Below are positions 45,000 to 54,322 of a stretch of 64,000 bases of DNA, piece after piece (the first letter of the stretch is position 1; each line of letters begins with the position of its first letter). Where the stretch lies: contig NZ_JACJRU010000010.1 of assembly GCF_014697425.1 (NCBI RefSeq), positions 1 to 64,000 on the forward strand, written 5' to 3'. The stretch comes from Nostoc sp. FACHB-110. GTDB lineage: Bacteria > Cyanobacteriota > Cyanobacteriia > Cyanobacteriales > Nostocaceae. The position numbers were made by a program, and so were the translations under genes. A model generated the notes under the pieces. The model did not search any database, was not told where the DNA came from, and worked only from the letters and a program-made list of their open reading frames with translations.

Positions 45000-46154
45000 A
45001 TGAATCAAAAAATACCTCTGGCTTGGTTACAAATGACGCGAGATAAAACGCGTTTAGCCGTAGCTTTAGCTGGAATTGGCTTTGCCGATATTCTCATGTT
45101 TACCCAACTCGGCTTTCGAGATGCGTTGTATTACAGTAACGTCCAATTACATAGTAGTTTAAAGGGTGACATCGTTTTAATTAACCGCCAATCTAATGCA
45201 ATTTTATCGATGAAAAGCTTTTCGCAACGGCGGTTGTATAAAGCTTTAGATTTACCAGCAGTACAATCAGTACATCCTATATATTTAGATTACACAATTT
45301 GGAAAAATCCTCAAACTGGACGAACTCGGACTATTCTGATCTATGGGATTAATCCAGAAGTTAATCTGTTTAACTTACCTGGAGTTCAAGAAAATTTAGA
45401 CAAATTAAAACTGCCTGACACAGTTTTATTTGACCGTTCTTCTCGTCAAGAATATGGGCAAATTGCTACTAACTTTGATAAAGGACAAAATGTTACAACC
45501 GAAGTCAGAAGAAGAAAAATCAAGGTTGTAGGATTGTTTACTTTAGGAACATCTTTTGGCGCAGATGGTAACTTAATTACTAGCGATGTTAACTTTTTGC
45601 GGATATTTAATAACCGTCAGCGCGGATTAGTTGATATTGGGGTGATTCAATTAAAACCAGGCGCAAATGTTAACGCTGTTGCTCAAGATTTAAGAAATTA
45701 TTTACCTCAAGATGTTAACGTTTTAACTAAACAAGAATTTATTGATTTTGAACGACATTATTGGGCAAGTAGCACAGCTATTGGCTTTATTTTTAGCTTG
45801 GGGACAATCATGGGTTTTATTGTCGGAACTGTGATTGTTTATCAAATTCTGTATACAGAAGTTTCCGACCATTTATCAGAATATGCCACTTTAAAAGCCA
45901 TTGGCTATACCCAAAACTATTTATTAATGGTGATTTTACAAGAAGCTTTATTGTTAGCTTGTTTGGGTTATCTTCCTGGTTGGTTTTTTACTATGCTCAT
46001 GTACCAAAAAGCTAAAGAAGCTACACTTTTACCCATTTTTATGAGTTTTGACAGGGCAATTACTGTATTAATTTTAACGATTATTATGTGTTTTATTTCT
46101 GGAGCGATCGCAGTGCGTAAATTACGTTCTGCTGACCCTGCCGATATCTTTTAA
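45000..46154 (+). CDS. devC: DevC-type ABC exporter permease
   Basis: A MacB/FtsX-like permease of 384 residues: N-terminal helix (RLAVALAGIGFADILMFTQLGFRDAL), a periplasmic domain of about 230 residues, and three C-terminal helices (IGFIFSLGTIMGFIVGTVIVY, YLLMVILQEALLLACLGYLPGW and ITVLILTIIMCFISGAIAV), ending ADPADIF. It starts 32 bases after devB and is followed by devA, the standard DevBCA order. Confidence 0.92.
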   Translation: MNQKIPLAWLQMTRDKTRLAVALAGIGFADILMFTQLGFRDALYYSNVQLHSSLKGDIVLINRQSNAILSMKSFSQRRLYKALDLPAVQSVHPIYLDYTIWKNPQTGRTRTILIYGINPEVNLFNLPGVQENLDKLKLPDTVLFDRSSRQEYGQIATNFDKGQNVTTEVRRRKIKVVGLFTLGTSFGADGNLITSDVNFLRIFNNRQRGLVDIGVIQLKPGANVNAVAQDLRNYLPQDVNVLTKQEFIDFERHYWASSTAIGFIFSLGTIMGFIVGTVIVYQILYTEVSDHLSEYATLKAIGYTQNYLLMVILQEALLLACLGYLPGWFFTMLMYQKAKEATLLPIFMSFDRAITVLILTIIMCFISGAIAVRKLRSADPADIF

Positions 46155-46309
46155 TTAGTCTATACAATACAAAATAAACTCTAAATATAGTCTTAATTAA
46201 TCAATTTGTATAACATAAATAAACTATGCTAATAAATAACTCAAAATTATAACTTGCAGGCTCTCTAGTTCCTTTATAGAACTAATCAATTATCAACACC
46301 AAAATTATC

Positions 46310-47044
46310 ATGAAGCAAGAACCTGTAATCGCCATAAAAAATCTCAATCATTACTATGGCAAAGGCTCACTCAAAAGACAGATTTTATTTGACATTAATC
46401 TGGAGATTAATCCTGGAGAAATTGTAATTATGACAGGCCCTTCTGGCTCAGGTAAAACCACATTACTGAGCTTGATAGGTGGTTTAAGATCCGTTCAAGA
46501 AGGTAGTTTAAAATTTTTGGGTGTGGAACTATTTGGTTCTAGTCAGAGTCAATTGGTACAAATTAGACGCAACATTGGTTATATATTTCAAGCTCATAAC
46601 TTATTAGGATTTTTAACTGCCAGACAAAATGTGCAGATGGCAGTGGAATTAAACGATAGCACTCCTCAAAGTGTAGCGATCGCCCAAGCGGAAACTATGC
46701 TGACTGCTGTAGGCTTAAAAAACCGAATTAATTACTATCCAGATAATCTTTCTGGTGGACAAAAACAAAGAATAGCGATCGCTCGCGCCCTCGTCAATAA
46801 TCCGCCATTAGTATTAGCCGACGAACCAACAGCAGCCTTAGACAAACAATCAGGACGCGATGTCGTAGAAATCATGCAGCGTCTTGCCAAAGAACAAGGA
46901 ACCTCCATCTTGCTCGTGACACACGACAACCGGATTTTAGACATAGCTGACCGCATCGTCGAAATGGAAGATGGTCTTTTAGCCCGTGACTCTCAAAGCG
47001 CAGTCATCAGCTACGATTCAGGAGCCTGGAGCGAAAAATCTTAA
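46310..47044 (+). CDS. devA: DevA-type ABC exporter ATPase
   Basis: A LolD/MacB-like ATPase of 244 residues: Walker A MTGPSGSGKTT, Q-loop FQAHNLLGFLTARQNV, signature LSGGQKQRIAIARAL, Walker B LVLADEPTAALD and H-loop VTHDNRI. It powers the DevC permease. The 155-base gap after devC is AT-rich and might hold a processing or secondary promoter site. It converges with the next gene. Confidence 0.93.
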   Translation: MKQEPVIAIKNLNHYYGKGSLKRQILFDINLEINPGEIVIMTGPSGSGKTTLLSLIGGLRSVQEGSLKFLGVELFGSSQSQLVQIRRNIGYIFQAHNLLGFLTARQNVQMAVELNDSTPQSVAIAQAETMLTAVGLKNRINYYPDNLSGGQKQRIAIARALVNNPPLVLADEPTAALDKQSGRDVVEIMQRLAKEQGTSILLVTHDNRILDIADRIVEMEDGLLARDSQSAVISYDSGAWSEKS

Positions 47045-47087
47045 CTTTGGTCAATCGTTGTGATTAATTTGGGCTTTTCTGTCCTAC

Positions 47088-47888
47088 TTAACCTTTTGGG
47101 TTAGATATATTTGCTTGACGACTGGTGCGGAAAGTCACATTCACCCCATCATTTGATTGCTCTAATACAAGTAAGGGTGTCGGTTTGGCTTTTTGATCCC
47201 AGTGCATACTAGCAATTCTTCCTTGAATTGTTGGTTGCCAAGTATCCTCATCTTCCATCGGGCTAAGATAAGTTTCAATACAATCAATAATTTGGCTAAT
47301 AGTGGCAGAAGTCGCTTGTGTGGGTAACTTCATCAACTTAACTTGAATGCGGAACAACACCCTTTTAGCAATATTTGGTGGTGTACCACTTTCATACTCA
47401 ACATCAAAAATTTCATCCACCTGTCGTCCAGTGCTGTTGGCAATTCCGACTGTTCCTTGTTGGGCTTGATTGGGGCGCAACGCTTGCGAAATCTTATCTT
47501 TAACCCGGATTTTCACTTGATTGAGAATCGCAAAATGAAACACCTCTTCCGACATCCGCATCCGCAGATAATCTAGGTTAAAGTCCCGGGAGTTCACCAA
47601 ATCCGGATTAGTTTCCATTTTCCGAATCGTTTCCAGCGCGAGTTTGAATTTTTTCTCCAATTCTTTGGCGCGGAATTTTTCAAACTTGATTTTTTTCTCT
47701 AATTTGTCCATCTGGATTTTAGAGAACACAATCAAAGCAATTACAGCCACAGCAAGTCCTCCCGATGTAATCAGCAAAAAAGGGGGGGCTTGCTGAGTTT
47801 CGTGGGTTGCGGCTTTCTGAGTTTGAGTTGTCTTCTTCGTCTTCGATGTAGATTGGGCAAGAAGCATATTATTTAACATGGTTGGCAA
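47088..47888 (-). CDS. Conserved hypothetical membrane-anchored protein
   Basis: The 266-residue product has a Lys/Thr/Gln-rich N-terminus, one hydrophobic helix (FLLITSGGLAVAVIALIVFS, about 38-57), a strongly charged coiled coil (KLEKKIKFEKFRAKELEKKF) and a soluble C-terminal domain ending around ANISNPKG. I do not recognise a domain. The layout suggests a single-pass protein with a cytoplasmic or periplasmic domain. It converges with devA and is divergent from the HAD gene. Confidence 0.65.
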   Translation of the reverse strand: MPTMLNNMLLAQSTSKTKKTTQTQKAATHETQQAPPFLLITSGGLAVAVIALIVFSKIQMDKLEKKIKFEKFRAKELEKKFKLALETIRKMETNPDLVNSRDFNLDYLRMRMSEEVFHFAILNQVKIRVKDKISQALRPNQAQQGTVGIANSTGRQVDEIFDVEYESGTPPNIAKRVLFRIQVKLMKLPTQATSATISQIIDCIETYLSPMEDEDTWQPTIQGRIASMHWDQKAKPTPLLVLEQSNDGVNVTFRTSRQANISNPKG

Positions 47889-47990
47889 ACGAAAAATAGG
47901 AATTTGACTTCTTATTGTTTAGAATGCCCAAATCATGGATGTCATTTTGCTGTACTATTAGTATTTTTAAAAGCTTTTTATATACCGTAT

Positions 47991-48788
47991 ATGTACCGAA
48001 AACCAAATGTCTCAGTTAAGCAACTCTCTCAAGCAGCACCTACTACTTGGAGTAACATTTCTCTTGTGGCTACTGATATGGATGGCACATTGACAAAGGC
48101 TGGTAAGTTTTCTAGTTCTTTGTTGCAAGCCTTAGAAGATTTAACCAAATCAGGTATAAATGTATTGATTGTTACGGGACGTTCTGCGGGTTGGGTAAGT
48201 GGTATTAGTAGTTTAATGCCTGTTGTCGGTGCGATCGCCGAAAATGGCGGCTTATTTTATCCTTCAGAAAGTGAACAACCAATCGCTCTCACCGCCATTC
48301 CTGACTTCAAATTACATCGCCAGCAACTAGCCCTAGCTTTTGCCCAATTAAAACTTCAATTTCCCCAAATTCAAGAATCCGCAGATAATCTTTTTCGCCT
48401 CACCGACTGGACGTTTGATGTAGCGGATTTAAATTTAGATGAACTACAAACATTAGCGCATCTGTGTCAACAGATGGGTTGGGGATTTACTTACAGCACA
48501 GTGCAGTGTCATATCAAACCCCAATCTCAAGATAAAGCGGTTGGCTTATTAAAAGTATTACGAGAATATTTACCTGAGTACTCCTCAGAACAAGTTGTCA
48601 CCGTAGGTGATAGCCCTAATGATGAGAGTTTATTCGATCAAAGTTATTTTCCTGTTTCCGTAGGTGTGGCCAACGTCCTCAAATATATCCATCAATTACA
48701 ACATCAACCCGCTTACGTCACTAGTCAGGCAGAAGCAGAAGGATTTTGTGAATTAGCTAGCTATATTTTGCAAGCAATTGCTAATTAA
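47991..48788 (+). CDS. HAD-superfamily phosphatase (Cof-like)
   Basis: Motif I LVATDMDGTLTKAG (nucleophile Asp), motif II VLIVTGRSAG, and motif III/IV VVTVGDSPNDESLF, with a C2-type cap between. It resembles Cof/sucrose-phosphatase-like and mannosyl-3-phosphoglycerate phosphatase-type enzymes; the substrate, likely a sugar phosphate, cannot be named. The ATG of MYRKPNVSV is preferred over a start 29 codons upstream, where the sequence is not conserved-looking. Confidence 0.85.
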   Translation: MYRKPNVSVKQLSQAAPTTWSNISLVATDMDGTLTKAGKFSSSLLQALEDLTKSGINVLIVTGRSAGWVSGISSLMPVVGAIAENGGLFYPSESEQPIALTAIPDFKLHRQQLALAFAQLKLQFPQIQESADNLFRLTDWTFDVADLNLDELQTLAHLCQQMGWGFTYSTVQCHIKPQSQDKAVGLLKVLREYLPEYSSEQVVTVGDSPNDESLFDQSYFPVSVGVANVLKYIHQLQHQPAYVTSQAEAEGFCELASYILQAIAN

Positions 48789-49088
48789 CCGAAAAAAGGC
48801 AGGAAATCTTATATATAGCAGTCGAAGCATAGTTTAGGACTATGTTTGTGGCTGAAATTATTGAAAATATTAAGTTCCTACGCAGCAATCAGTACTTTGC
48901 TATATCAAGCTTCTGTTTGCGCCTTAACGCGGCAGTCGCTACCCTGCGGGAACACTTTCAGCAAATAAGTCGGGGAATTTCAGCAGTTACATATAATTAC
49001 TATCAGAGTAATTACTTAATTTGGTAAAATGAGGTTTATTAATGCTGTTTCCTGAATAACCAGCTACAAAATATTTGCAACACAATTT
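48789..49088. other. Intergenic region before the CpcT/CpeT-family gene
   Basis: About 300 bases. A patch near 48915-48950 (GCGGCAGTCGCTACCCTGCGGG) resembles scattered cyanobacterial repeat fragments. A 61-codon frame here has no recognisable family and is not called. Confidence 0.4.
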
Positions 49089-49709
49089 ATGAGCTTATCA
49101 CCGCTTTTAATCACCTTAGGTAAATATGTAGCTGGTGAATTTGACAATCGAGAGCAAGCCCTAGCTGAACCAGCTTGGTACGTTCATCTGCGCTTGTGGC
49201 AAAGACCTGTTGACTTATTTTCCGAAGACAGCATTACACTGTTTGCTGAACAAGCTAATATCGTGAATTTAGACCGCCCTTATCGACAGCGAATTATGCG
49301 CTTAACGGCAGGAGAAAATTCTGCTGATGCACCATTAAAAATTCAGTACTATATGCTGAAAAATCCCAGTGCCTTGATTGGTGCAGGTAGTAATCCTGAT
49401 TTACTCAAAACACTTACAGTTGAACAATTAGATTTATTACCAGGCTGCATACTTAGAGTTACCCAACAGGAATTAGCTCCTGAAAATTTTAAATTTACGG
49501 CTAACCAACCAAGCGAAACTCGTTGCTGTTTTAACTATGCTGGCAATAACATCCAAGTTTCCTTGGGGTTTGCAGCCACAGCCACAGAGTTTTACAGCTA
49601 CGACAAAGGTATAGACTCAGAAACTGGAAAAGCAACTTGGGGAGCGATTTTAGGCCCTTACCGTTACACTAAACGAGAACAGTACTCAGTTGAAATTCCT
49701 GAGTGCTGA
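49089..49709 (+). CDS. cpcT: CpcT/CpeT-family phycobiliprotein lyase
   Basis: CpcT attaches phycocyanobilin to Cys153-type sites of beta-phycocyanin and phycoerythrocyanin. The 206 residues match the family: LGKYVAGEFDNREQA, WYVHLRLWQRPV, LDRPYRQRIMRL, QYYMLKNPSALIGAG, LLPGCILRV, YSYDKGIDSETGKATWGAILGPYRY. Paralogues occur in Nostocales (CpcT1, CpcT2), so the client protein is not certain. Confidence 0.85.
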   Translation: MSLSPLLITLGKYVAGEFDNREQALAEPAWYVHLRLWQRPVDLFSEDSITLFAEQANIVNLDRPYRQRIMRLTAGENSADAPLKIQYYMLKNPSALIGAGSNPDLLKTLTVEQLDLLPGCILRVTQQELAPENFKFTANQPSETRCCFNYAGNNIQVSLGFAATATEFYSYDKGIDSETGKATWGAILGPYRYTKREQYSVEIPEC

Positions 49710-49822
49710 TTGTTTAATCAAAATACAATGAATAAAGTACCAATCAAAATCGCTCTCAAGCTGACTATACTGATTCGTTCATTTCATAACTTGATGTTTT
49801 AGCCTTGTTTTTCTAATCATGT

Positions 49823-50191
49823 TTAACTGGCTATACTCCGAGGAACACCTTCTAAAGCTTCCTCCTCTGTTTCAAAGATTTCAAACACTGTATCCATCAT
49901 TGTGACTTCAAACACGAGTTTGGCTTCTGGATGGACGTTACAAATGCGGAAGCTGCCTTTGACTTTATCCGCATCACGCATTCCAGCAACCAAAGAAGTT
50001 AAACCAGAACTATCAATAAAATTTACTTGACCAAGATTCACCACCACATGACGGCTAAGTTTGGAAATGCATTCCTGCAATTTCAGACGAAATTGCCAAG
50101 CTGTGGTGATGTCTAGGCGACCTGCTGGCGTTAAAACTATAACGGTATTACCGTCTTGGGTTGTATAGGTTGTTTGTTCTATTTGTATCAC
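49823..50191 (-). CDS. STAS-domain anti-sigma factor antagonist
   Basis: A stand-alone STAS protein of 122 residues: TPAGRLDITTAWQFRLKLQE, HVVVNLGQVNFIDSSGLTSLV with the phosphorylatable serine in DSSG, and RICNVHPEAKLVFEVTMMD. Such proteins bind RsbW-like kinases and are switched by phosphorylation. An RsbW-like gene lies 18 kb away; whether they are partners is unknown. Confidence 0.9.
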   Translation of the reverse strand: MIQIEQTTYTTQDGNTVIVLTPAGRLDITTAWQFRLKLQECISKLSRHVVVNLGQVNFIDSSGLTSLVAGMRDADKVKGSFRICNVHPEAKLVFEVTMMDTVFEIFETEEEALEGVPRSIAS

Positions 50192-50441
50192 TCAAAATCC
50201 CCGTGGCACTCGTTTTCAAATTGGCTACTGCTGGATTGGGTCTGAGATTGGTGAGTCAAAAAACTTACTTGTTTGGTAATTTCTACTTTCTGGCACTTGA
50301 AGTGCCTCAGAAAGACGGTAAATTAATTGACTCACCACTTTAAAGGACGATCCAGTGCTGACACTTGAGGTAAACAAGTTACAGCTAAAATAGTCACCTG
50401 TTTACTAGGTGCTTACCTTTAGTAGTGTAACTCACCAAAAA

Positions 50442-50490
50442 AGTGCTGAGTAGCAATGAAAATGCTGAGTTGAAGACGCTGAGTGCCAAG
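50442..50490. repeat. STRR heptamers (GTGCTGA type)
   Basis: Interrupted AAGTGCTGAG-type units between the STAS and hemF genes, of the same family as the array near 34.2 kb. Confidence 0.55.
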
Positions 50491-50604
50491 CAACGAATAT
50501 AAAAAATTATGTATCCAGTGGTGATCTACTCAACACATAACTTTTTTGTTGCTGACTAGCAGATAGATGTGACCTACCTGTAGGGTATGGTCATGCAGTG
50601 TAGT

Positions 50605-51648
50605 TTATGAATTTGGTGTCCAATTTATCCAATCTTGGGGTTTGAGGAAAGTTTCATACAACTGAGCTTCTGGGGAATTAGGTTCAGGCTGATAACCATA
50701 TTCCCAACGGACTAAAGGTGGTAAAGACATGAGAATAGATTCTGTGCGGCCATTGGTTTGGAGTCCAAAAATAGTGCCACGGTCGTAAACCAAGTTAAAT
50801 TCTACATACCGACCACGACGATAGAGTTGGAAATTCCGTTCGCGCTCGCCGTATTCTGTTTCATGTCGTCGTTGGACAATTGGCACGTAAGCTGGTAGAA
50901 AAGCTTTACCACCACTTTGGATAAAAGCAAACAAATCTTCCCAAGTCCGTTGTGGTAATACTCCTACTTGGTCGCTGTAATTAGCGGCAGGGCCTTTAGG
51001 GTTAGGTCCGCGATATAAAGTACCTTGACCATCTTGATAATCAAAAAACAAGCCGCCTACGCCGCGCGTTTCATTGCGATGTTTGAGGTAAAAATATTCA
51101 TCGCACCACAGCTTGAATACGGGGTAATATTCGGCGTGGTGTTGGTCACAACCATGCTTCAGGGTTTTATGGAAATGGGCTGCATCTTCCGCAAAGGGAT
51201 AGTAAGGTGTCAAGTCAGCACCACCTCCAAACCACCAAACTGGGCCTGCTTCAAAATAACGGTAGTTTAAGTGAACAGTCGGGACATAAGGATTGCGGGG
51301 ATGTAATACCAAGGATGTACCTGTGGCATAAAATTTATGTCCTTCAGCTTCTGGACGTTGGGCTAAAATCGAGGGCGGCAGGTGAGAACCCCAAACTTCA
51401 GAAAAATTTACACCTGCTTGTTCAAAAATTTTACCCTCACGTAGCACACGCGATCGCCCACCACCACCCTCTGGACGTTCCCAAGCATCTTCATGAAACT
51501 TACCCACTCCATCTAACTCGGACAAAGCTTGGGTAATGTCGTCTTGCAGCTGCTTCATAAACTGACTCACCCTAGCCTTAGCGTCTTCTGGCGGTAAGAA
51601 CTTGGATGAAACTGCTTTTACTGTTGGGGTGTGCGAATTAGTCAACAT
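50605..51648 (-). CDS. hemF: Oxygen-dependent coproporphyrinogen III oxidase
   Basis: Converts coproporphyrinogen III to protoporphyrinogen IX in haem, chlorophyll and bilin synthesis. Family motifs: [95 protein letters not shown] and [12 protein letters not shown]. The start [11 protein letters not shown] is chosen; an in-frame start 11 codons upstream lacks a ribosome site. Length (347) is typical. Confidence 0.95.
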   Translation of the reverse strand: MLTNSHTPTVKAVSSKFLPPEDAKARVSQFMKQLQDDITQALSELDGVGKFHEDAWERPEGGGGRSRVLREGKIFEQAGVNFSEVWGSHLPPSILAQRPEAEGHKFYATGTSLVLHPRNPYVPTVHLNYRYFEAGPVWWFGGGADLTPYYPFAEDAAHFHKTLKHGCDQHHAEYYPVFKLWCDEYFYLKHRNETRGVGGLFFDYQDGQGTLYRGPNPKGPAANYSDQVGVLPQRTWEDLFAFIQSGGKAFLPAYVPIVQRRHETEYGERERNFQLYRRGRYVEFNLVYDRGTIFGLQTNGRTESILMSLPPLVRWEYGYQPEPNSPEAQLYETFLKPQDWINWTPNS

Positions 51649-51798
51649 AGAGATTCCCAAACCTAAAATTACAATTGCCAAAAAGCTACAGATTTTTTAG
51701 CTAAAATTTGTGGGCAGTCCGAACCAGCAATTAGGCTCGACTTGCCCAAACTACTTTTGTTTTAATTGTCAAGCTTTTACACAATAGATTGTGTATGA

Positions 51799-52032
51799 CT
51801 AGAGATATTTTCCCTCAAATGCGTATAGGCTTGTATATTGACTCAGTTTTTTTTGTACTTCTTGATGGAAACATTCTGGTGTTGAACCAGCTTTTGGCAC
51901 AGTAATATCTGCCTTACCGATCATGGTGATGCCTTGCAAGCCTCGGTTTCCAGCCTTAGCAATCTTGCTATCATCTATGCCAAATCGGTGCTGGCTCTGC
52001 CGCCAGTAATATTGAGAAATGTTACAGGTCAT
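51799..52032 (-). CDS. Small hypothetical protein
   Basis: A 77-residue frame (MTCNISQYYWRQSQHRFGI..., with GLQGITMIGKADITVPKAG) divergent from the SRPBCC gene. No family recognised. Amino-acid composition is plausible, but no comparative evidence is available, so it may not be real. Confidence 0.4.
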   Translation of the reverse strand: MTCNISQYYWRQSQHRFGIDDSKIAKAGNRGLQGITMIGKADITVPKAGSTPECFHQEVQKKLSQYTSLYAFEGKYL

Positions 52033-52091
52033 AACAAATTGCTCACCATACCAGAGTTCCCAGCAAGTCTGTAGCGAGGAGGATTAGGCAA

Positions 52092-52616
52092 ATGCGAGGT
52101 TGGTTATCTCAATTCATCCACCGCAAACGTCGTCGGTTTTGCGCTTCACTGGTACGGACATATCGAGAGATTAGTGATGCATCAGTAGATGAACTGTGGC
52201 AGAAAGTGGTTGACTTAACAGATGTTTCTTGGCATCCTCTTCTCAAAAGTACCAACGTCCCCTATGGATTAGTACCCAAACCAGGATTAATTTATCAAGC
52301 TGTCACACGCTTTTCACCATTTCCGATCCGCATCTTTGTAGAGCGAGTCAATCCCAGAGAGCTTTTGAGCGTCAGAGTTCTAGCAATCCCTGGTGTAGAA
52401 GAAAGAGTTACTTATCAAGTTGAATCGACAGTTTGTGGTACTTGCTTGTCTTATTCTGTCACCCTGCGCGGCTGGTTATCGCCTTTAATTTGGTCAATAT
52501 CTCGCCCTTATGCGGATCGGGTGGCACGTTCTTTAGTAGAAGCTGTAGAGAATGCCGCAGTACAGGCTGTAGCTGGTAAGAAAAAATCTATTGACAACAG
52601 TTGTTTTGATTTTTAG
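52092..52616 (+). CDS. SRPBCC (START/polyketide cyclase-like) protein
   Basis: The 174-residue product fits the helix-grip SRPBCC fold: an N-terminal segment VRTYREISDASVDELWQKVVDLTDVSWHPLL, a central beta stretch with VPKPGLIYQAVTRF and RELLSVRVLAIPGVEERVTY, and a C-terminal long helix (PYADRVARSLVEAVENAA). Function is unknown; related proteins bind hydrophobic ligands. Confidence 0.75.
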   Translation: MRGWLSQFIHRKRRRFCASLVRTYREISDASVDELWQKVVDLTDVSWHPLLKSTNVPYGLVPKPGLIYQAVTRFSPFPIRIFVERVNPRELLSVRVLAIPGVEERVTYQVESTVCGTCLSYSVTLRGWLSPLIWSISRPYADRVARSLVEAVENAAVQAVAGKKKSIDNSCFDF

Positions 52617-52619
52617 ATA

Positions 52620-52746
52620 TTGGGGTGTGGGGAATAGGGAATAGGGTAAAAAGACACAGGGAAGACAAGGGCAAGAGATTTTCTCCTCTGCCCCACTCAC
52701 TATTCCCCACTCCCTACTCCCTTGCCTCTATTCCCCATTCCCCAAC
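52620..52746. repeat. Heptamer-type repeat with opposite-strand halves
   Basis: GGGGAATAGGGAATAGG-type units are followed about 60 bases later by the complementary CCCCACTCACTATTCCCC-type units. The two halves could pair into a long imperfect hairpin between the SRPBCC and mrp genes. Confidence 0.65.
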
Positions 52747-52816
52747 AAAGTTAAGATTCTATTAGGTAAGAATAATAATTTCTTAAATTTTTTACGGCGG
52801 TAATGCTGAAAACACT

Positions 52817-53911
52817 ATGTACAATGTCCTTGATTCCCGTTCTGTCTTAGAAGTATTGCGGCCTGTACAAGACCCAGAACTCCGCAAGAGTCTGGTAGAA
52901 CTAAATATGATCCGCAACGTTAATATTGACGGTGGCAAGGTGAGCTTTACTTTAGTTTTGACCACACCCGCCTGTCCCTTACGTGAATTTATTGTCGAAG
53001 ATTGTGAAAAAGCTGTTAAAAAACTACCAGGTGTGACAGAAGTCAAGGTAGAAGTTACGGCAGAAACGCCTCAGCAAAAAAATTTACCCGATGCCTCCGG
53101 CACGCTGCGTGAACGCAATGGTGTTCCTGGTGTCAAAAATATTTTGGCGATTTCCAGTGGCAAAGGCGGTGTTGGTAAAAGTACGGTTGCGGTTAACGTA
53201 GCAGTGGCTCTGGCGCAAACAGGCGCGAAAGTTGGCTTGTTGGATGCTGACATTTACGGCCCCAACGATCCCACGATGTTAGGTTTGGGTGATGCTCAAA
53301 TTAACGTTCGTTCTACAGAAAAAGGTGAGGTGTTAGAACCAGCCTTTAATCATGGGGTCAAATTAGTTTCAATGGGCTTTTTGATTGATAGAGACCAGCC
53401 TGTAATTTGGCGAGGCCCAATGTTAAACGGCATAATTCGTCAATTTCTCTATCAAGTGGAATGGGGCGAACTAGATTATTTAATTGTCGATATGCCGCCA
53501 GGAACTGGTGATGCCCAGTTAACTTTAACCCAAGCCGTACCAATGGCTGGAGCCGTGATTGTCACCACACCACAAACGGTAGCTTTATTAGATGCGCGCA
53601 AAGGATTACGGATGTTTCAGCAAATGAACGTCCCGGTTTTGGGAATAGTAGAAAACATGAGCTACTTTATTCCCCCCGATATGCCAGATAAACAGTACGA
53701 TATTTTTGGTTCTGGTGGCGGTTCTAAAACTGCCACAGAGTTGGGAGTGCCGTTATTAGGCTGCGTACCTTTAGAGATTTCTACTAGGGTTGGTGGTGAT
53801 AGTGGTGTGCCGATTGTGGTTTCTGAACCTAATTCGCCTTGTGGCCAAGCATTAAAAGCGATCGCCCTGGCTATTGCTGGTAAAGTATCAGTTATGGCAT
53901 TGACAGCATAA
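52817..53911 (+). CDS. mrp: Mrp/ApbC-family Fe-S cluster carrier ATPase
   Basis: A P-loop scaffold/carrier for Fe-S clusters. The N-terminal MIP18/DUF59 domain (SVLEVLRPVQDPELRKSLVE, LTTPACPLREFI) is followed by the ParA-like ATPase with the deviant Walker A ISSGKGGVGKST, GLLDADIYGPNDPTMLG, and LIVDMPPGTGDAQLT. The usual CxxC of some homologues is replaced by a region around GIVENMSYFIPPDMPD, as in other cyanobacterial Mrp proteins. Length (364) is normal. Confidence 0.93.
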   Translation: MYNVLDSRSVLEVLRPVQDPELRKSLVELNMIRNVNIDGGKVSFTLVLTTPACPLREFIVEDCEKAVKKLPGVTEVKVEVTAETPQQKNLPDASGTLRERNGVPGVKNILAISSGKGGVGKSTVAVNVAVALAQTGAKVGLLDADIYGPNDPTMLGLGDAQINVRSTEKGEVLEPAFNHGVKLVSMGFLIDRDQPVIWRGPMLNGIIRQFLYQVEWGELDYLIVDMPPGTGDAQLTLTQAVPMAGAVIVTTPQTVALLDARKGLRMFQQMNVPVLGIVENMSYFIPPDMPDKQYDIFGSGGGSKTATELGVPLLGCVPLEISTRVGGDSGVPIVVSEPNSPCGQALKAIALAIAGKVSVMALTA

Positions 53912-54322
53912 AATTTGAATTTTTGTCTGATTCCTGGGCTGTTGCCTAGGAATTACAGATTATGGATCTTAAGGAGCATTGAAAAGCTAGAAGTTAAAAT
54001 TTGCCGAATCAATCTAGCAGACTTGATAGCGATTTTAATTTGATGTCTAAATCACTTGTAGAACTAGGAAACGGGTAATGGGACAAATAAGCAGGAATAA
54101 ATAAAAGCTAATCAGCATAATTATTGATTCCATCTCAAAAATTTTATACCCAACTCTGACTCAATTAGCATTTCTAAATTAGTAGTAAAATTCCCTCTCT
54201 AATTGTCTAAAATCATTTCCTATCTTCATGAGTAGTTTATAAATTAAATTAAGATTGCTATATTCGGAATTCTTTGTTAAGTCGTAAATTCTAAATCTCA
54301 TAATTAAGCCTAAAATTGCACA
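53912..54322. other. Intergenic region mrp-rodA
   Basis: About 410 AT-rich bases. A weak hairpin (ATTCCTGGG / CCTAGGAAT, near 53930-53952) follows the mrp stop but lacks a T-run. Nothing else was recognised. Confidence 0.4.

Noticed and set aside
48842..49027. 61-codon frame upstream of the CpcT/CpeT-family gene
   Set aside because: No recognisable family, and it includes a repeat-like GC patch.
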